Assembly: GCA_903813345.2 (NCBI GenBank)
Contig: CAIIXF020000003.1
Coordinates: forward strand, 34,459,000-34,522,999
Direction: 5' to 3'
Source: Owenia fusiformis
Lineage: Eukaryota; Annelida; Polychaeta; Sabellida; Oweniidae
Length of the DNA: 64,000 bases
Positions 50,501-56,934 of this stretch are shown here, in pieces; position 1 is the first letter of the stretch, and each line of letters begins with the position of its first letter. Made by a program: the position numbers and the translations under genes. The notes beneath the pieces were generated by a model. It searched no databases. It was given only the letters and a program-made list of their open reading frames with translations, and was not told the DNA's origin.

Positions 50501-53500
50501 AATTAGGTAAACTTTACTCCTCAAAAGTGCAAAAACTTAGCTTCTTATATAAGATAAGATAATCACCATATAGGGGATTGCAACAATTTCAGAAATTCGC
50601 GGAGGTCGAAAGCCACATTTGCGGGACTTCGCGGGACATTGCGGGACACGCGAATTAGCCTAATTTTGATCGAATTCGCAGGATAATCCCGCCATTCGCG
50701 GCATCAGTGTCACAATATAGGGTAGCGATTATTGGGTTTTTATTTTGTGCTACTTTTGGACTTAGAATAAAATTTAAAATGACCAGGCATTTAAACATAC
50801 AGTTCAGTCCAGCCTCTCGATAGATTTTCATACCTTTTTTCAAACGGAGTGGCTCCAGGACCGACAATTGTCGGTACTGGAGACTGTCCAGGGGTATTTG
50901 CTGGGGTACCGACAATTGTCGGCACTCTATCGTCAACTAGTAGTGCCAGATAGAGAACCGACAATTGTCAGTACGCAAGTGGCTGCTACGTGTTTTTGCT
51001 AGAGAGCCCACAATTTCATAAATAAATCCACTACTTTTACTTTTAGAAATAACCTAATCACTGGTAGCCTAGTGGTTAGCGAGCACGACTCGAACACAAT
51101 CGGTCCCGAGTTCGAATCCCGGCAAAACCGACTTTTTTTCTTTTGAGGGGGGGGGCATAGTGCTTCTTTTGCAGTATGGAATCGTATAGGCATTAACTTG
51201 TAGTGAGCCATAATTTATTTCGACAAAAATTGATTCAACTTCCATCAAAATTGTCCTACAAGCTTCAATTAAAAAACATTTTAAAGCTCTTTTCTTGTTC
51301 TATCTAATGGGTCTATATATACAGTTAGGGGAGGGGATGCTTTCGCCCCCGTCGCTCTCTACCCTTACTACGCCATGGCACAGGAGAAATATCTCATTTG
51401 GAATATATCACTGTTTACTTTGCGTTTGGTAGCTCTCTCATGCGAGATGGAATCGTGGCCATTAACTAAGGGAGCCAAATGCAACTTCCATCAAAAATTG
51501 TGCTATAAGGTATGAGTACCGTAATCCAACACCAAATTCGAAAATTCATAACAATACTTTGCACATATGGCGTTCGTGACCAACTATGAAACGCTTACCC
51601 CCAATAGTGTTATATATCAAAATGCACCTGTCCATTATAGGGGTTCGATTGACCTACATCAAATTATAGGGAGTCAGGTTACTTTTTGAGATATCAGCGT
51701 CCGTTTATTGTAACTCGCGTTTGCTACCACTTCTTCAATTCTGATATGACGGGCAAACGCGTAGTAAACATGCTCACGTTCGGAACTATTTTGACCTACA
51801 TCGCTATTTTCGTAATTCAAATGAAAGTTGAACTCCTCTTTATTTTGACACCAAATAGTGGCATACTAGGTACCCTAGAAAGAGAAGCTAACTATGGGTT
51901 ATTTAGAACGATACCACAGGTTTTTAAATGGACTATATAGGGGTTATACCTTTTGGCGGATGGATATGGAACCTCATACCATAAGCTTCAAATAAAAAAC
52001 ATTCTAGCTATTTTCTTCTATCTAATGGGTAGCAAACGCCCCTTTCTACGCCTGATCGGCTCAGGAGAAATATCCTGTCTGTTTAGAATATATATAGCCG
52101 TTTACTCTGCATTAATAGCTCTCTAACGTCTTACTTGTTCATGTTTTTTATTGGGCCTTTCAACGTTTACTACCATTCCCTGTTCCCGGGCTACCATTTT
52201 TTGACTGGGTTTGGTAATCCCCGGGTAACCGGGGCTAATGCCTTCCCCGGGTTTTGCACTTGTTCCCAAAATATCCGTATGATATCTGAAATATCCCCCC
52301 GCGCATTGCGCATGCGCCAGAAAATTCGAAAATCAATATTTGTCGGTCCTCTAGCGTGTAAACACAGCATATCTCCCGTACCGACAATTTATTTGTCGGT
52401 CCTCTAGCGTGCTACCACATCAGAGTCTAGAGTACCGACAATTGTCGGTACTGTAGCCTTTACGTTTTTCAAAACCAACACAAATGGCCAAAAGTAACAC
52501 TTTTCCAGGAAATAAACAGAGTTCAGCCTATCGATAGATTTTTATACCTTTTTTCAAAACCAACACAAATGGCCAAAAGTATCACTTTTCCAGAAATTAA
52601 ACAGAGTCCAGCATACGATAGATTTTCATACCTTTTTTAAAAACCAACACAAATGGCAAAAAGTAGCACTTTCCAGAAAATAAACAGAGTCAAGTCTATC
52701 GATAGATTTTTATACCTTTTTTCAAAACCAACACAAATGGCGAAAAGTAACACTTTTCAGAAAATAAACAGAGTCCAGCATAGGATAGATTTTCATACCT
52801 TTTTTCAAAACCAACACAAATGGCAAAAAGTAGCACTTTCCAGAAAATAAACAGAGTCCAGCATACAATAGATTTTTATACCTTTTTTCAAAACCAACAC
52901 AAATGGCGAAAAGTTACACTTTTCAGAAAATAAACAGAGTCAAGTCTATCGATAGATTTTTATACCTTTTTTCAAAACCAACACAAATGGCGAGTCCAGC
53001 ATAGGATAGATTTTCATACCTTTTTTCAAAACCAAAACAAATGGCAAAAAAGTAGCACTTTCCAGAAAATAAACAGAGTCCAGCATACGATAGATTTTCA
53101 TACCTTTTTTCAAAACCAACACAAATGGCGAAAAGTAACACTTTTCAGAAAATAAACAGAGTCCAGCATACGATAGATTTTCATACCTTTTTTCAAAACC
53201 AACACAAATGGCGAAAAGTAACACTTTTCAGAAAATAAACAGAGTCCAGCATACGATAGATTTTCATACCTTTTTTCAAAACCAACACAAATGGCGAAAA
53301 GTAGCACTTTTCAGAAAATAAACAGAGTCCAGCATACGATAGATTTTCATACCTTTTTTCAAAACCAACACAAATGGTGAAAAGTAACACTTTTCCAGAA
53401 AATAAACAGAGTCCAGCATATGATAGGTTTTCATACCTTTTTTCAAAACCAACACAAATGGCCAAAAGTAACACTTTTCCAGAAAATGATCAGAGTTCAG

Positions 53501-55157
53501 CCCATCAATAGATTGTCATACCTTTTTTTGAAAACCAACACAAATGGCCAAAAGTAACACTTTTCAGAAAATAAACAGAGTCCAGCATACGATAGATTTT
53601 CATACCTTTTTTCAAAACCAACACAAATGGCAAAAAGTAACACTTTTCAGAAAATAAACAGAGTCCAGCATACGATAGATTTTCATACCTTTTTTCAAAA
53701 CCAACACAAATGGCGAAAAGTAACACTTTTCAGAAAATAAACAGAGTCCAGCATACGATAGATTTTCATACCTTTTTTCAAAACCAACACAAATGGTGAA
53801 AAGTAACACTTTCCAGAAAATAATCAGAGTTCAGCCCATCGATAGATTTTCATACCTTTTTTTGAAAACCAACACAAATGGCCAAAAGTAACACTTTTCC
53901 AGAAAATAAACAGAGTCCTGTCTAGCAATAGATTTTCATACCTTTTTTCAAAACCAACACAAATGGCCAAAAGTAACACTTTTTCCAGAAAATAAATAGA
54001 GTCCAGCCTATCGATAGATTTTCATACCCCTTTTTCAAAACCAACACAAATGGCCAAAAGTAACAAACAGAGACCAACCTATCGATAGATTCTTATACCT
54101 TTTTTTTTCAAAAGGCCCTGGCTTGAGAGCCTTACGTTTTACGGAGTGGCTCCAGGACTGACAATTGTCGGTACTGGAGACTGTCCAGGGGTATTTGCTG
54201 GGGTACCGACAATTGTTATTTTTCTGGAAAAGTGTTACTTTTGGCCATTTGTGTTAGTTTTGAAAAACAGTTATGAAAATCTATCGAGAGGCTGGACTCT
54301 GTTTATTTTCTGGAAAGTGCAACTTTAGGCCATTTGTGTTGGTTTTGAAAAAAGGTATGAAAATCTATCGTTAGGCTGGATTCTGTTAATTTTCTGGAAA
54401 AGTGTTACTTTTGGCCATTTGTGTTAGTTTTGAAAAAACTGGATGAAAATATATCGATAGACTGGACTCTGTTTATTTTTCTGGAAAAGTGTTACTTTTG
54501 GACATTTGTGTTAGTTTTGAAAAACAGGTATGAAAATCTATCGAGAGGCTGGACTCTGTTCATTTTCTGGAAAGTGCTACTTTGCGCCATTTGTGTTGGT
54601 TTTGAAAAAGAGTCCATTTTATGCTATACGTTATCTCTTTTGACGAGTCCTGTTCTTATTTTTTTTAATCTGATCCCTGATGCCTGGTCATTTTAGATTT
54701 TATTCTAAGTCCAAAAGTAGCACAAAATAAAAACCGAAAAATATCTACCCTATATCGTGACATATATCATTCGCGGGACACTTGACAGCTCTGTGAGCCT
54801 AGACACAAAGTAGGTAATCTGGCAGAGCTCCGTGATCACATCCTGTAATTTGATTGGAGATGATGCGGGAGATGACGTAATGGGGAATCCCCGAATACGA
54901 TAGAATATGAAAGAATTGTGTGAGCTACTCACTTCTTCTGAAAACTTTTAGCCTAAGATCAGTAAAAAAATAAAAATAAAATTTCAAAACATCCTTTCCG
55001 CGTGAATTCGGATAATTTACATAGAAGAAAGGTGACACCTATCATTCAAACGATTCCCTCAAAAACAAATGAGCATCATGAGATTTCTCTCACCTTCTTC
55101 ATACTGCTCCAAAGGCCGGCCAAATGCTGCAAACGATTCTTCGTCGTCGCTCTCCAT
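32367..55157 (-). CDS. GPATCH1: GPATCH1 ortholog, complete 17-exon gene
   Basis: G-patch domain-containing protein 1, a spliceosome-associated nuclear factor; the family is reported to work with the DEAH helicase DHX35. Exons, in coding order: 55094-55157, 45503-45569, 43920-44070, 42371-42519, 41748-41910, 41113-41307, 40723-40855, 39979-40218, 39477-39743, 38340-38521, 36841-36968, 36472-36602, 34087-34202, 33654-33879, 33228-33410, 32739-32848, 32367-32516. All phases join, giving 884 residues (human is about 930). Residues ~20-100 are the conserved N-terminal DUF1604 region ([35 protein letters not shown]). The G-patch is at ~143-185 ([19 protein letters not shown]). Next come [51 protein letters not shown] and [11 protein letters not shown]. 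An acidic patch follows at ~670-690 and a Lys/His/Ser-rich tail after ~815. The start ATG at 55157-55155 gives MESDDEES. Intron 2 has a GC donor. Confidence 0.95.
32739..32848 (-). CDS. GPATCH1: GPATCH1 exon 16
   Basis: Acceptor CTTTGCAG|GTTTCT, donor AAAAAG|GTTTGT. Encodes a Lys/His/Arg-rich tail ([20 protein letters not shown]), residues 799-835, as in other family members. Confidence 0.88.
33228..33410 (-). CDS. GPATCH1: GPATCH1 exon 15
   Basis: Acceptor TATTTCAG|GTATTC, donor AACCAAG|GTAATC. Encodes [14 protein letters not shown], an [11 protein letters not shown] Arg/Ser stretch and [11 protein letters not shown] (the family's FGPRLPP motif), residues 738-798. Confidence 0.88.
33654..33879 (-). 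CDS. GPATCH1: GPATCH1 exon 14
   Basis: Acceptor ATTTCAG|GATGAA, donor CCAAGG|GTTAGT. Encodes [20 protein letters not shown] (the family's PSMDLFRAIF motif), then a long Asp/Ser/Asn acidic run and IKEEPGIV, a KxE-type SUMO-like site. Residues 663-737. Confidence 0.92.
34087..34202 (-). CDS. GPATCH1: GPATCH1 exon 13
   Basis: Acceptor AACTTCAG|GTGAAT, donor AATAAG|GTACCC. Encodes a Thr/Ser/Glu-rich segment with [18 protein letters not shown], residues 624-662; poorly conserved. Confidence 0.85.
34745..36340 (+). repeat. Tandem ~380-bp repeat with a GGACGGACGG end (GPATCH1 intron 12)
   Basis: Four to five diverged direct units. Each has TTTTTGCTGATTTTTTGTAA, TATTTGTAAAGCTAGGAAAT, GTGAATTTCGCGAGACAAAA, ATGGCGGCCATTTTGAAAAT and ATCCTATCGACAGAGGTTTT. 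The block ends in a GACG/GACA-rich run (36241-36292) and a short hairpin (AAGCTCACCATGTGAGCTAA). Possibly a SINE- or LINE-tail family; no coding capacity. Confidence 0.8.
36472..36602 (-). CDS. GPATCH1: GPATCH1 exon 12
   Basis: Acceptor AATTACAG|GTCATC, donor TACAAAG|GTCAGT. Encodes [20 protein letters not shown] and a Pro/Ser-rich stretch, residues 580-623. Confidence 0.93.
36841..36968 (-). CDS. GPATCH1: GPATCH1 exon 11
   Basis: Acceptor TGTTTAG|GGTGAT, donor CCCTGC|GTAAGT. Encodes [20 protein letters not shown] then [12 protein letters not shown], the best-conserved C-terminal block, residues 538-580. Confidence 0.94.
37091..37194 (+). repeat. Three-copy 36-bp tandem repeat (GPATCH1 intron 11 side)
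   Basis: CCATTTCCCTCCCAAAACAA + CCATTTATTCTGA occurs three times with small changes, downstream of exon 10's donor side within the intron between exons 11 and 10. Confidence 0.8.
37195..37542. other. Intron sequence, nothing recognised
   Basis: AT-rich, contains TATATATATAC and scattered TGTGATAAG-type motifs only. Confidence 0.3.
37545..37809 (-). mobile_element. TA-flanked MITE in a GPATCH1 intron
   Basis: 265 bp. TA|CAGGGTAGTCAGG on the left, TTTTTGGCTCACCCTG|TA on the right. In reverse orientation it matches the truncated copy at 7734. The CAGGGT end and TA duplication place it with Tc1/mariner-derived MITEs. Confidence 0.8.
37812..38339. other. Intron sequence downstream of exon 10
   Basis: Contains a motif GGTGAATACATGTTCATCTT and its rough inverse ATGTATTCACCTCAATATGA, which may be a small foldback (about 38020-38125). 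No gene. Confidence 0.35.
38340..38521 (-). CDS. GPATCH1: GPATCH1 exon 10
   Basis: Acceptor CATTTCAG|ATGCAT, donor GATGGA|GTAAGT. Encodes [29 protein letters not shown] and EVPKEDG, residues 477-537. A decayed partial duplicate lies just upstream at 38539-38615. Confidence 0.94.
38539..38615 (-). pseudogene. Decayed partial duplicate of GPATCH1 exon 10
   Basis: In the intron directly upstream (in the sense of transcription) of exon 10, the minus strand begins ATGACAGAATGGGAGAGAG, the same 19 bases as in exon 10. It continues with recognisable similarity (CCAGAGAGCATTTCTACTAT against TCAAGAGAGCCTCTCAATTG; CCCATGCCCAGTGTT against CCCATGTCTAGTGTT). Translation starts [16 protein letters not shown]. 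It lies about 18 bases before the exon's acceptor, has no splice sites of its own and is probably a relic of a local tandem duplication. Confidence 0.75.
38630..39476. other. Intron between exons 9 and 10, nothing recognised
   Basis: AT-rich unique sequence; no repeat arms or RNA gene seen. Confidence 0.35.
39477..39743 (-). CDS. GPATCH1: GPATCH1 exon 9
   Basis: Acceptor ATTTTCAG|CTTCTG, donor CAAATTG|GTAAGT. Encodes [14 protein letters not shown], a Ser/Gln-rich low-conservation linker, then [20 protein letters not shown], residues 388-476. Confidence 0.93.
39979..40218 (-). CDS. GPATCH1: GPATCH1 exon 8
   Basis: Acceptor CATTTTAG|GTCGCT, donor CATATAG|GTAAAT. Encodes [29 protein letters not shown] and [12 protein letters not shown]. 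This is the 'ILDGFSLASKP...RPVHYF...KRAELLGE' region of the family, residues 308-387. Confidence 0.93.
40271..40350. mobile_element. 80-bp micro-MITE in a GPATCH1 intron
   Basis: TA|CAGGGTGTCTATAAAATC ... AAGGACACCCTG|TA, with a TA on each side (40269-40270 and 40351-40352). Terminal inverted match CAGGGTGTC; no coding capacity. Confidence 0.7.
40723..40855 (-). CDS. GPATCH1: GPATCH1 exon 7
   Basis: Acceptor AATCTAG|GCTTTT, donor AGAAAAA|GTAATT. Encodes [20 protein letters not shown] and GWTAPGRK, residues 264-307. Confidence 0.93.
41113..41307 (-). CDS. GPATCH1: GPATCH1 exon 6
   Basis: Phase 0 at both ends, 65 codons. Encodes [20 protein letters not shown], then [20 protein letters not shown] and GHKGIRGQ; strongly conserved across animals. 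Confidence 0.95.
41748..41910 (-). CDS. GPATCH1: GPATCH1 exon 5, G-patch domain
   Basis: Acceptor TTTTTCAG|AAGTTC, donor GATGAG|GTACAG. Encodes the Gly-rich G-patch ([20 protein letters not shown], then KRKPK) and [16 protein letters not shown], residues 144-198. G-patches bind and stimulate DEAH-box helicases. Confidence 0.95.
41911..42370. other. GPATCH1 intron 4, nothing firm
   Basis: GTGGGTGC recurs four times between 41971 and 42115 (CAGGTGGGTGC, AAGTGGGTGC, AAGGTGGGTGC), suggesting a minor repeat. The plus-strand frame across it has no known domain. Confidence 0.35.
42371..42519 (-). CDS. GPATCH1: GPATCH1 exon 4
   Basis: Acceptor ATTTCAG|GATCTG, donor TCTAA|GTAAGA. Encodes [20 protein letters not shown] and a Lys/Arg-rich stretch through GVEELIVAS, residues 95-144. 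Confidence 0.93.
42648..43415 (+). repeat. 26-bp minisatellite in GPATCH1 intron 3
   Basis: About 28 copies of TTTTGCCTGAATGTTRTTTT + CACTCA with point changes and two interruptions (about 42785 and 43150-43210). Confidence 0.93.
43470..43770 (-). mobile_element. tRNA-derived SINE in GPATCH1 intron 3
   Basis: On the minus strand the head (about 43768-43690) reads ATAGCTCAGCGGTAGAGCAC, a near-perfect Pol III A box. It is followed about 45 bases on by GGATTCCATCC, a degraded B box. A unique body follows, then a tail of ATACA repeats (plus strand TGTAT repeats at 43472-43494). Head, body and short-repeat tail are the layout of a tRNA-derived SINE. Confidence 0.7.
43920..44070 (-). CDS. GPATCH1: GPATCH1 exon 3
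   Basis: Acceptor CTTGTAG|GTTCCA, donor CAAGAG|GTTTGT. Encodes the most conserved N-terminal block ([39 protein letters not shown]), residues 44-94. Confidence 0.95.
44460..44960 (+). repeat. Dispersed repeat family R1 in GPATCH1 intron 2
   Basis: Copies of AATTTGAACYAAATCYRTCA, GGTATTTGAGYTATCAAAGA and GATAAATAGCGGCCATC in several diverged units. It is the same family as 22796-23065 and 28899-29340, here without the 5.8-kb insertion (ATATAAAAATTTGAACTAAA at about 44610). Confidence 0.65.
44961..45502. other. GPATCH1 intron 2, remaining unique sequence
   Basis: Nothing recognisable. Its right end is the GC donor (GCATGT read on the minus strand, 45497-45502). Confidence 0.4.
45503..45569 (-). 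CDS. GPATCH1: GPATCH1 exon 2, followed by a GC donor
   Basis: Acceptor TTTTCAG|GTGCTG. Encodes [20 protein letters not shown] then RQ and two bases of an Arg codon. The donor is CAGAG|GCATGT. Joining to exon 3 at the GC restores RQRFHGAF, matching the family's KGRYKRFHGAF. The nearest GT (4 bases on) would break the frame. Confidence 0.9.
45835..46400 (+). repeat. 45-bp minisatellite in GPATCH1 intron 1
   Basis: Unit AAGTTTGAACTCTAAAGAAC + ATTGTGAGAGTCAGCTTGAACTCTT without the first break, about 11 copies, decaying to the right. As 45 is a multiple of three, one plus-strand frame stays open for 80 codons ([15 protein letters not shown] units). This is a repeat artefact. Confidence 0.92.
46430..47500. 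repeat. ~1.1-kb complex foldback in GPATCH1 intron 1
   Basis: A block with TCTGTTTTGACCTCCAGTCA, TGATGAAATAACCTTTTCAG, GTCACTGAACAGAATCTTT and ATGTGCCCAAT occurs direct (46440-46860), inverted (46975-47270) and direct again (47295-47460). The structure is therefore A, inverted A, A. Confidence 0.8.
47501..47934. other. Intron 1 sequence, nothing recognised
   Basis: Contains a short inverted pair GTGTCCATCGGACAC (47571-47585). No gene. Confidence 0.35.
47935..48255 (-). repeat. Tandem GCGGGATTTCGCGGGACAT repeat
   Basis: Diverged ~45-bp units around AATTCGCGGGATTTCGCGGG; a second short block lies at 50595-50700 and a single motif at 54772. GC-rich compared with its surroundings. Confidence 0.75.
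48264..48781. mobile_element. TA-flanked MITE in GPATCH1 intron 1
   Basis: 37-bp ends AGAAATTCTCCATCTTAAAT + GTCACTCGACTTTTTTG, inverted at the right end with two differences. TA on both sides (48262-48263 and 48782-48783). 518 bp. Confidence 0.8.
48945..50079 (+). repeat. Dispersed repeat family R3, copy 1 (interrupted)
   Basis: Matches 51505-51890: GAGTATCGTAATC, GTGACCAACTA, GGGGTTCGATTAATCTACAT, CAAATTATAGGGA, then after the interruption ATCAGCGTCCATTTATTGTA, ACTCGCGTTTGCTA and ATGAAAGTTGAAC. It is split by the foldback at 49138-49886. Confidence 0.8.
49138..49886. mobile_element. Foldback transposon with a perfect 10-bp target duplication
   Basis: Ends GGGTTTGTAGAAAARACCGG and its inverse CCGGTCTTTTCTACAAACCC. 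TTTCTAGATA is repeated at 49128-49137 and 49887-49896. Nearly the whole element is palindromic (TTTGTTTTGAATTTACAAAA, GAGCTAGAAGCTTCAAATAA and their inverses) around a central GATCGCACC. The uninterrupted sister repeat at about 51683 reads ACTTTTTGAGATATCAGCG, i.e. the empty site. A 9-11-bp duplication suggests a Mutator-like element. Confidence 0.88.
50084..50496. mobile_element. TTAA-flanked palindromic MITE
   Basis: GGTCAGGGTGCATGATGGG at the left and its inverse at the right, with TTAA on both sides (50080-50083 and 50497-50500). The two ~205-bp halves pair almost throughout (GAGTCACATGTTATTTTTCA, TTCTCAC, GAAAATTCAGTG). A TTAA duplication is the piggyBac signature. Confidence 0.82.
50861..50966. 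repeat. Cluster of CCGACAATTGTCGG palindromes
   Basis: The 14-bp palindrome occurs at 50861 and 50907 and with one change at 50958. Further copies lie near 52434, 54161 (one change) and 54206 (truncated). The context GGAGTGGCTCCAGGAC..GGTACTGGAGACTGTCCAGG at 50850-50895 recurs at 54140-54190. Confidence 0.8.
51061..51135 (+). pseudogene. tRNA-like sequence (SINE head or tRNA pseudogene)
   Basis: TAGCCTAGTGGTTAGCG is an A box and GAGTTCGAATCCCGG a B box, 30-odd bases apart, followed by TTTTTTT. A 5-bp anticodon stem with one mismatch frames a loop that would read AAC, as in tRNA-Val. However, the acceptor arms do not pair and the T stem has a mismatch, so it is not a functional tRNA. Confidence 0.65.
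51505..51890 (+). repeat. Dispersed repeat family R3, copy 2 (uninterrupted)
   Basis: Continuous version of the sequence split at 49138-49886 in copy 1, about 80% alike by eye. The plus-strand frame at 51686-51940 does not resemble a known protein. Confidence 0.75.
52480..54110 (-). repeat. 83-bp satellite array, ~19 direct copies
   Basis: Unit of 83-84 bp with AAATAAACAGAGTCCAGCAT, ACGATAGATTTTCATACC, TTTTTTCAAAACCAACACAA and ATGGCGAAAAGTAACACTTT. Minus-strand frames of 65-93 codons ([18 protein letters not shown] units) are artefacts of the near-84-bp period. Confidence 0.95.
54222..54612 (+). repeat. 83-bp satellite, ~5 copies in reverse orientation
   Basis: The same unit as 52480-54110 but inverted (GTGTTAGTTTTGAAAAACAG, ATGAAAATCTATCGAGAGGC). 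The switch occurs around a CCGACAATTGTCGG-containing spacer at 54130-54220. Confidence 0.93.
55094..55157 (-). CDS. GPATCH1: GPATCH1 exon 1 (start codon)
   Basis: Encodes residues 1-21 plus one base ([20 protein letters not shown] and one further residue). Donor GAAGAAG|GTGAGA. The acidic start resembles the N-terminus of vertebrate orthologs. A 9.5-kb intron follows. Confidence 0.9.
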
Positions 55158-55556
55158 GTTGATTTTTCCAAGGCAGGTCTAGTCGTACAGAGGCGTTTTC
55201 GTTCAGTGCACCAAAATAAACTAGTCAGTCAACATTAATTCCCCGGGCCATTACCATTTGGCCATTATATATAACTTCTATTGACTCTTTGATGTCATTG
55301 CAATGACATTAGTCATATAATAATCACTACAGTGTAAAATATACAAAAAAACTTAAACTAAACTAACTGATATAAATGAATGACAAATGCAAAAATATAA
55401 GTCATAGGTCCCCGGCACTGGTTCAAAGATTACAGCAGATTATATCAGTGTGATCATGGGCCTTCAAGAGATATCATTGAAATTACGTCATCCAACTTTT
55501 TGAATGAGTGATAGAATAGATGATCTTCTTAAGAATCTTATGAGACTGATGAGATC
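55158..55556 (-). promoter_or_regulatory. 5' flank and presumed promoter/5' UTR of GPATCH1
   Basis: About 400 bp between the GPATCH1 start codon and the inserted retrotransposon. GC content is higher near the start (GGCCCGGGGAATTAATGTTG on the minus strand). No TATA box at a convincing position; the transcription start cannot be placed by reading. Confidence 0.4.
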
Positions 55557-56441
55557 TGTTTCCTTGTTTATATCAATGATATGGGCAATAACCTATCATC
55601 CTCAGCCAGTCTTAAGCTTTTTGCCGACGACAGCCTTTTATTCATGACAGTCGAAAGCAAGCAAGATGCATTAACACTACAGGAGAATCTTGATAAACTG
55701 GTCTCCTGGGCATCAACATGGCAAATGAAATTCCATCCATCAAAATGCTATGTGCTAAATATTCACAAAGGTAAATCCCCTATCATGCACAATTACACCA
55801 TGCTAGGGGAAAACCTTAAGTCGGTAACACACATCCCATACCTAGGAATTGACATCACAAATAACTTACGCTGGACTACACATATTCAAACTATTGTATC
55901 CAAAGCCAATAAGGTGCTTGGATTTCTCAGGCGCAACCTCCATCAATGCCCTGAAAAAGTGAAGGCTCAGGCGTATAAGTCACTAGTCCGGCCTAATTTA
56001 GAGTATGCCAGCTCGGCATGGGATCCGTACCGACAAAAAGATATTGATATGTTGGAACAGGTACAGAGAAGAGCAGCCAGGTTTGTAACCAAATGTCACT
56101 CAAGGGAACCAGGCTGCGTCACCAAAGCTCTTCAAGACCTACAGTGGGAGCCACTGAAGGAGCGTCGAGAGGCTGCTAGAGTTTTCCTTTTCTACAAAGG
56201 AAAGCAGAACCTAGCAGCCATCGACGTGCCTCCATACTTCCGCCAACAGATCAATACCAACACTAGGTTGTATCATCCTTCTAAGTTCATACAACCATCA
56301 ACTAGAACGGATGCATACAAATTTAGCTATTTCCCTAGGACAATAGCTAAATGGAACACTCTACCTGGTGACATCTTAGACTGTGACAGTCTAAGTAGTT
56401 TTAAATCATCATACTATGCCTATGTCAATAACTGCAATTAA
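55557..56441 (+). pseudogene. Reverse transcriptase C-terminal part of the non-LTR element
   Basis: 295 codons, no stops. FADD (55620-55631) is the catalytic YxDD-equivalent box of non-LTR reverse transcriptases. It is followed by WQMKFHPSKCYVLNI, VTHIPYLGIDITNNLRW, ANKVLGFLRRNL, YKSLVRPNLEYASSAWDPY and LEQVQRRAARFV. These are the conserved thumb and C-terminal blocks of CR1/jockey-type elements. The endonuclease and fingers/palm start are missing, so this copy is not functional by itself despite the open frame. Confidence 0.9.
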
Positions 56442-56600
56442 ATAGGTGTGTTTTTAATATAGATCTATGTTTTAATGTAAAGGGTCCCCAGTGCACAGCA
56501 ACAAGCCTGCACTACTGGTAAAGAGGGGTGATGTCAACGCGGTTAGCCTGACAGTCTCCCCAGGTAAAATGAGTTGTAAACCATAGGCTAGATCTATTTT
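55557..56600 (+). mobile_element. 5'-truncated non-LTR retrotransposon (CR1/jockey-like)
   Basis: Begins inside the reverse transcriptase (in-frame EICFLVYINDMG, matching the FLxYINDL motif) and runs through the end of the ORF at 56441 into a 3' UTR containing GGGTCCCCAGTGCACAGCAA. 5' truncation is the usual outcome of target-primed reverse transcription. The frame is still open, which suggests a young copy. The 3' end and target duplication are not clearly seen. Confidence 0.85.
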
Positions 56601-56934
56601 TAAATGTTAAGGTTTTAAATTATATTCTATTCAAATTCTATCACTGTTAAATTATATATCTGCTTTATATGGGCTTATTAGCCTTTTGCGGATTATTGAC
56701 ATAGACATAGAGACATAAGTCGTTTAAATATAACATCAGATTAAATTGCTAATGGTTTCAAACAAAACTCTGGTTTTCTTTCAGAGTTCTGCATTTCTTT
56801 CCAAAACTTTCTTAAATTTTACGATGGGCTTTCTTTAATTCTGATGTAAATTTTTAGTCATTTCTTTGTTAAAATAGAGTCATCATCGATTTTTTTAGTT
56901 TGCCAATATGAAAAGAATCACATTTTTGAAGAGT
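56601..56934. other. Intergenic AT-rich stretch
   Basis: No recognisable feature apart from the possible tail of the retrotransposon. Confidence 0.35.

Larger units (their letters stand above)
50700..54780. mobile_element. ~4.1-kb element of satellite repeats with inverted ends
   Basis: The left end (50701-50800: TCACAATATAGGGTAG, TTTTTATTTTGTGCTACTTT, TTTAAAATGACCAGGCAT) is repeated inverted at 54677-54770. The interior holds an 83-bp satellite, CCGACAATTGTCGG palindromes at both ends, and a ~1.4-kb insertion (about 51000-52440) with R3 copy 2 and a tRNA-like sequence. No coding capacity. It lies in GPATCH1 intron 1. Confidence 0.65.

Noticed and set aside
51061-51135. Functional tRNA-Val gene (AAC)
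   Set aside because: The acceptor arms do not pair and the T stem is mismatched. Kept only as a tRNA-like pseudogene or SINE head.
52653-53809. Multiple frames repeating [18 protein letters not shown]-type peptides
   Set aside because: Translation of the ~84-bp satellite. The frames shift where units are 83 bp.
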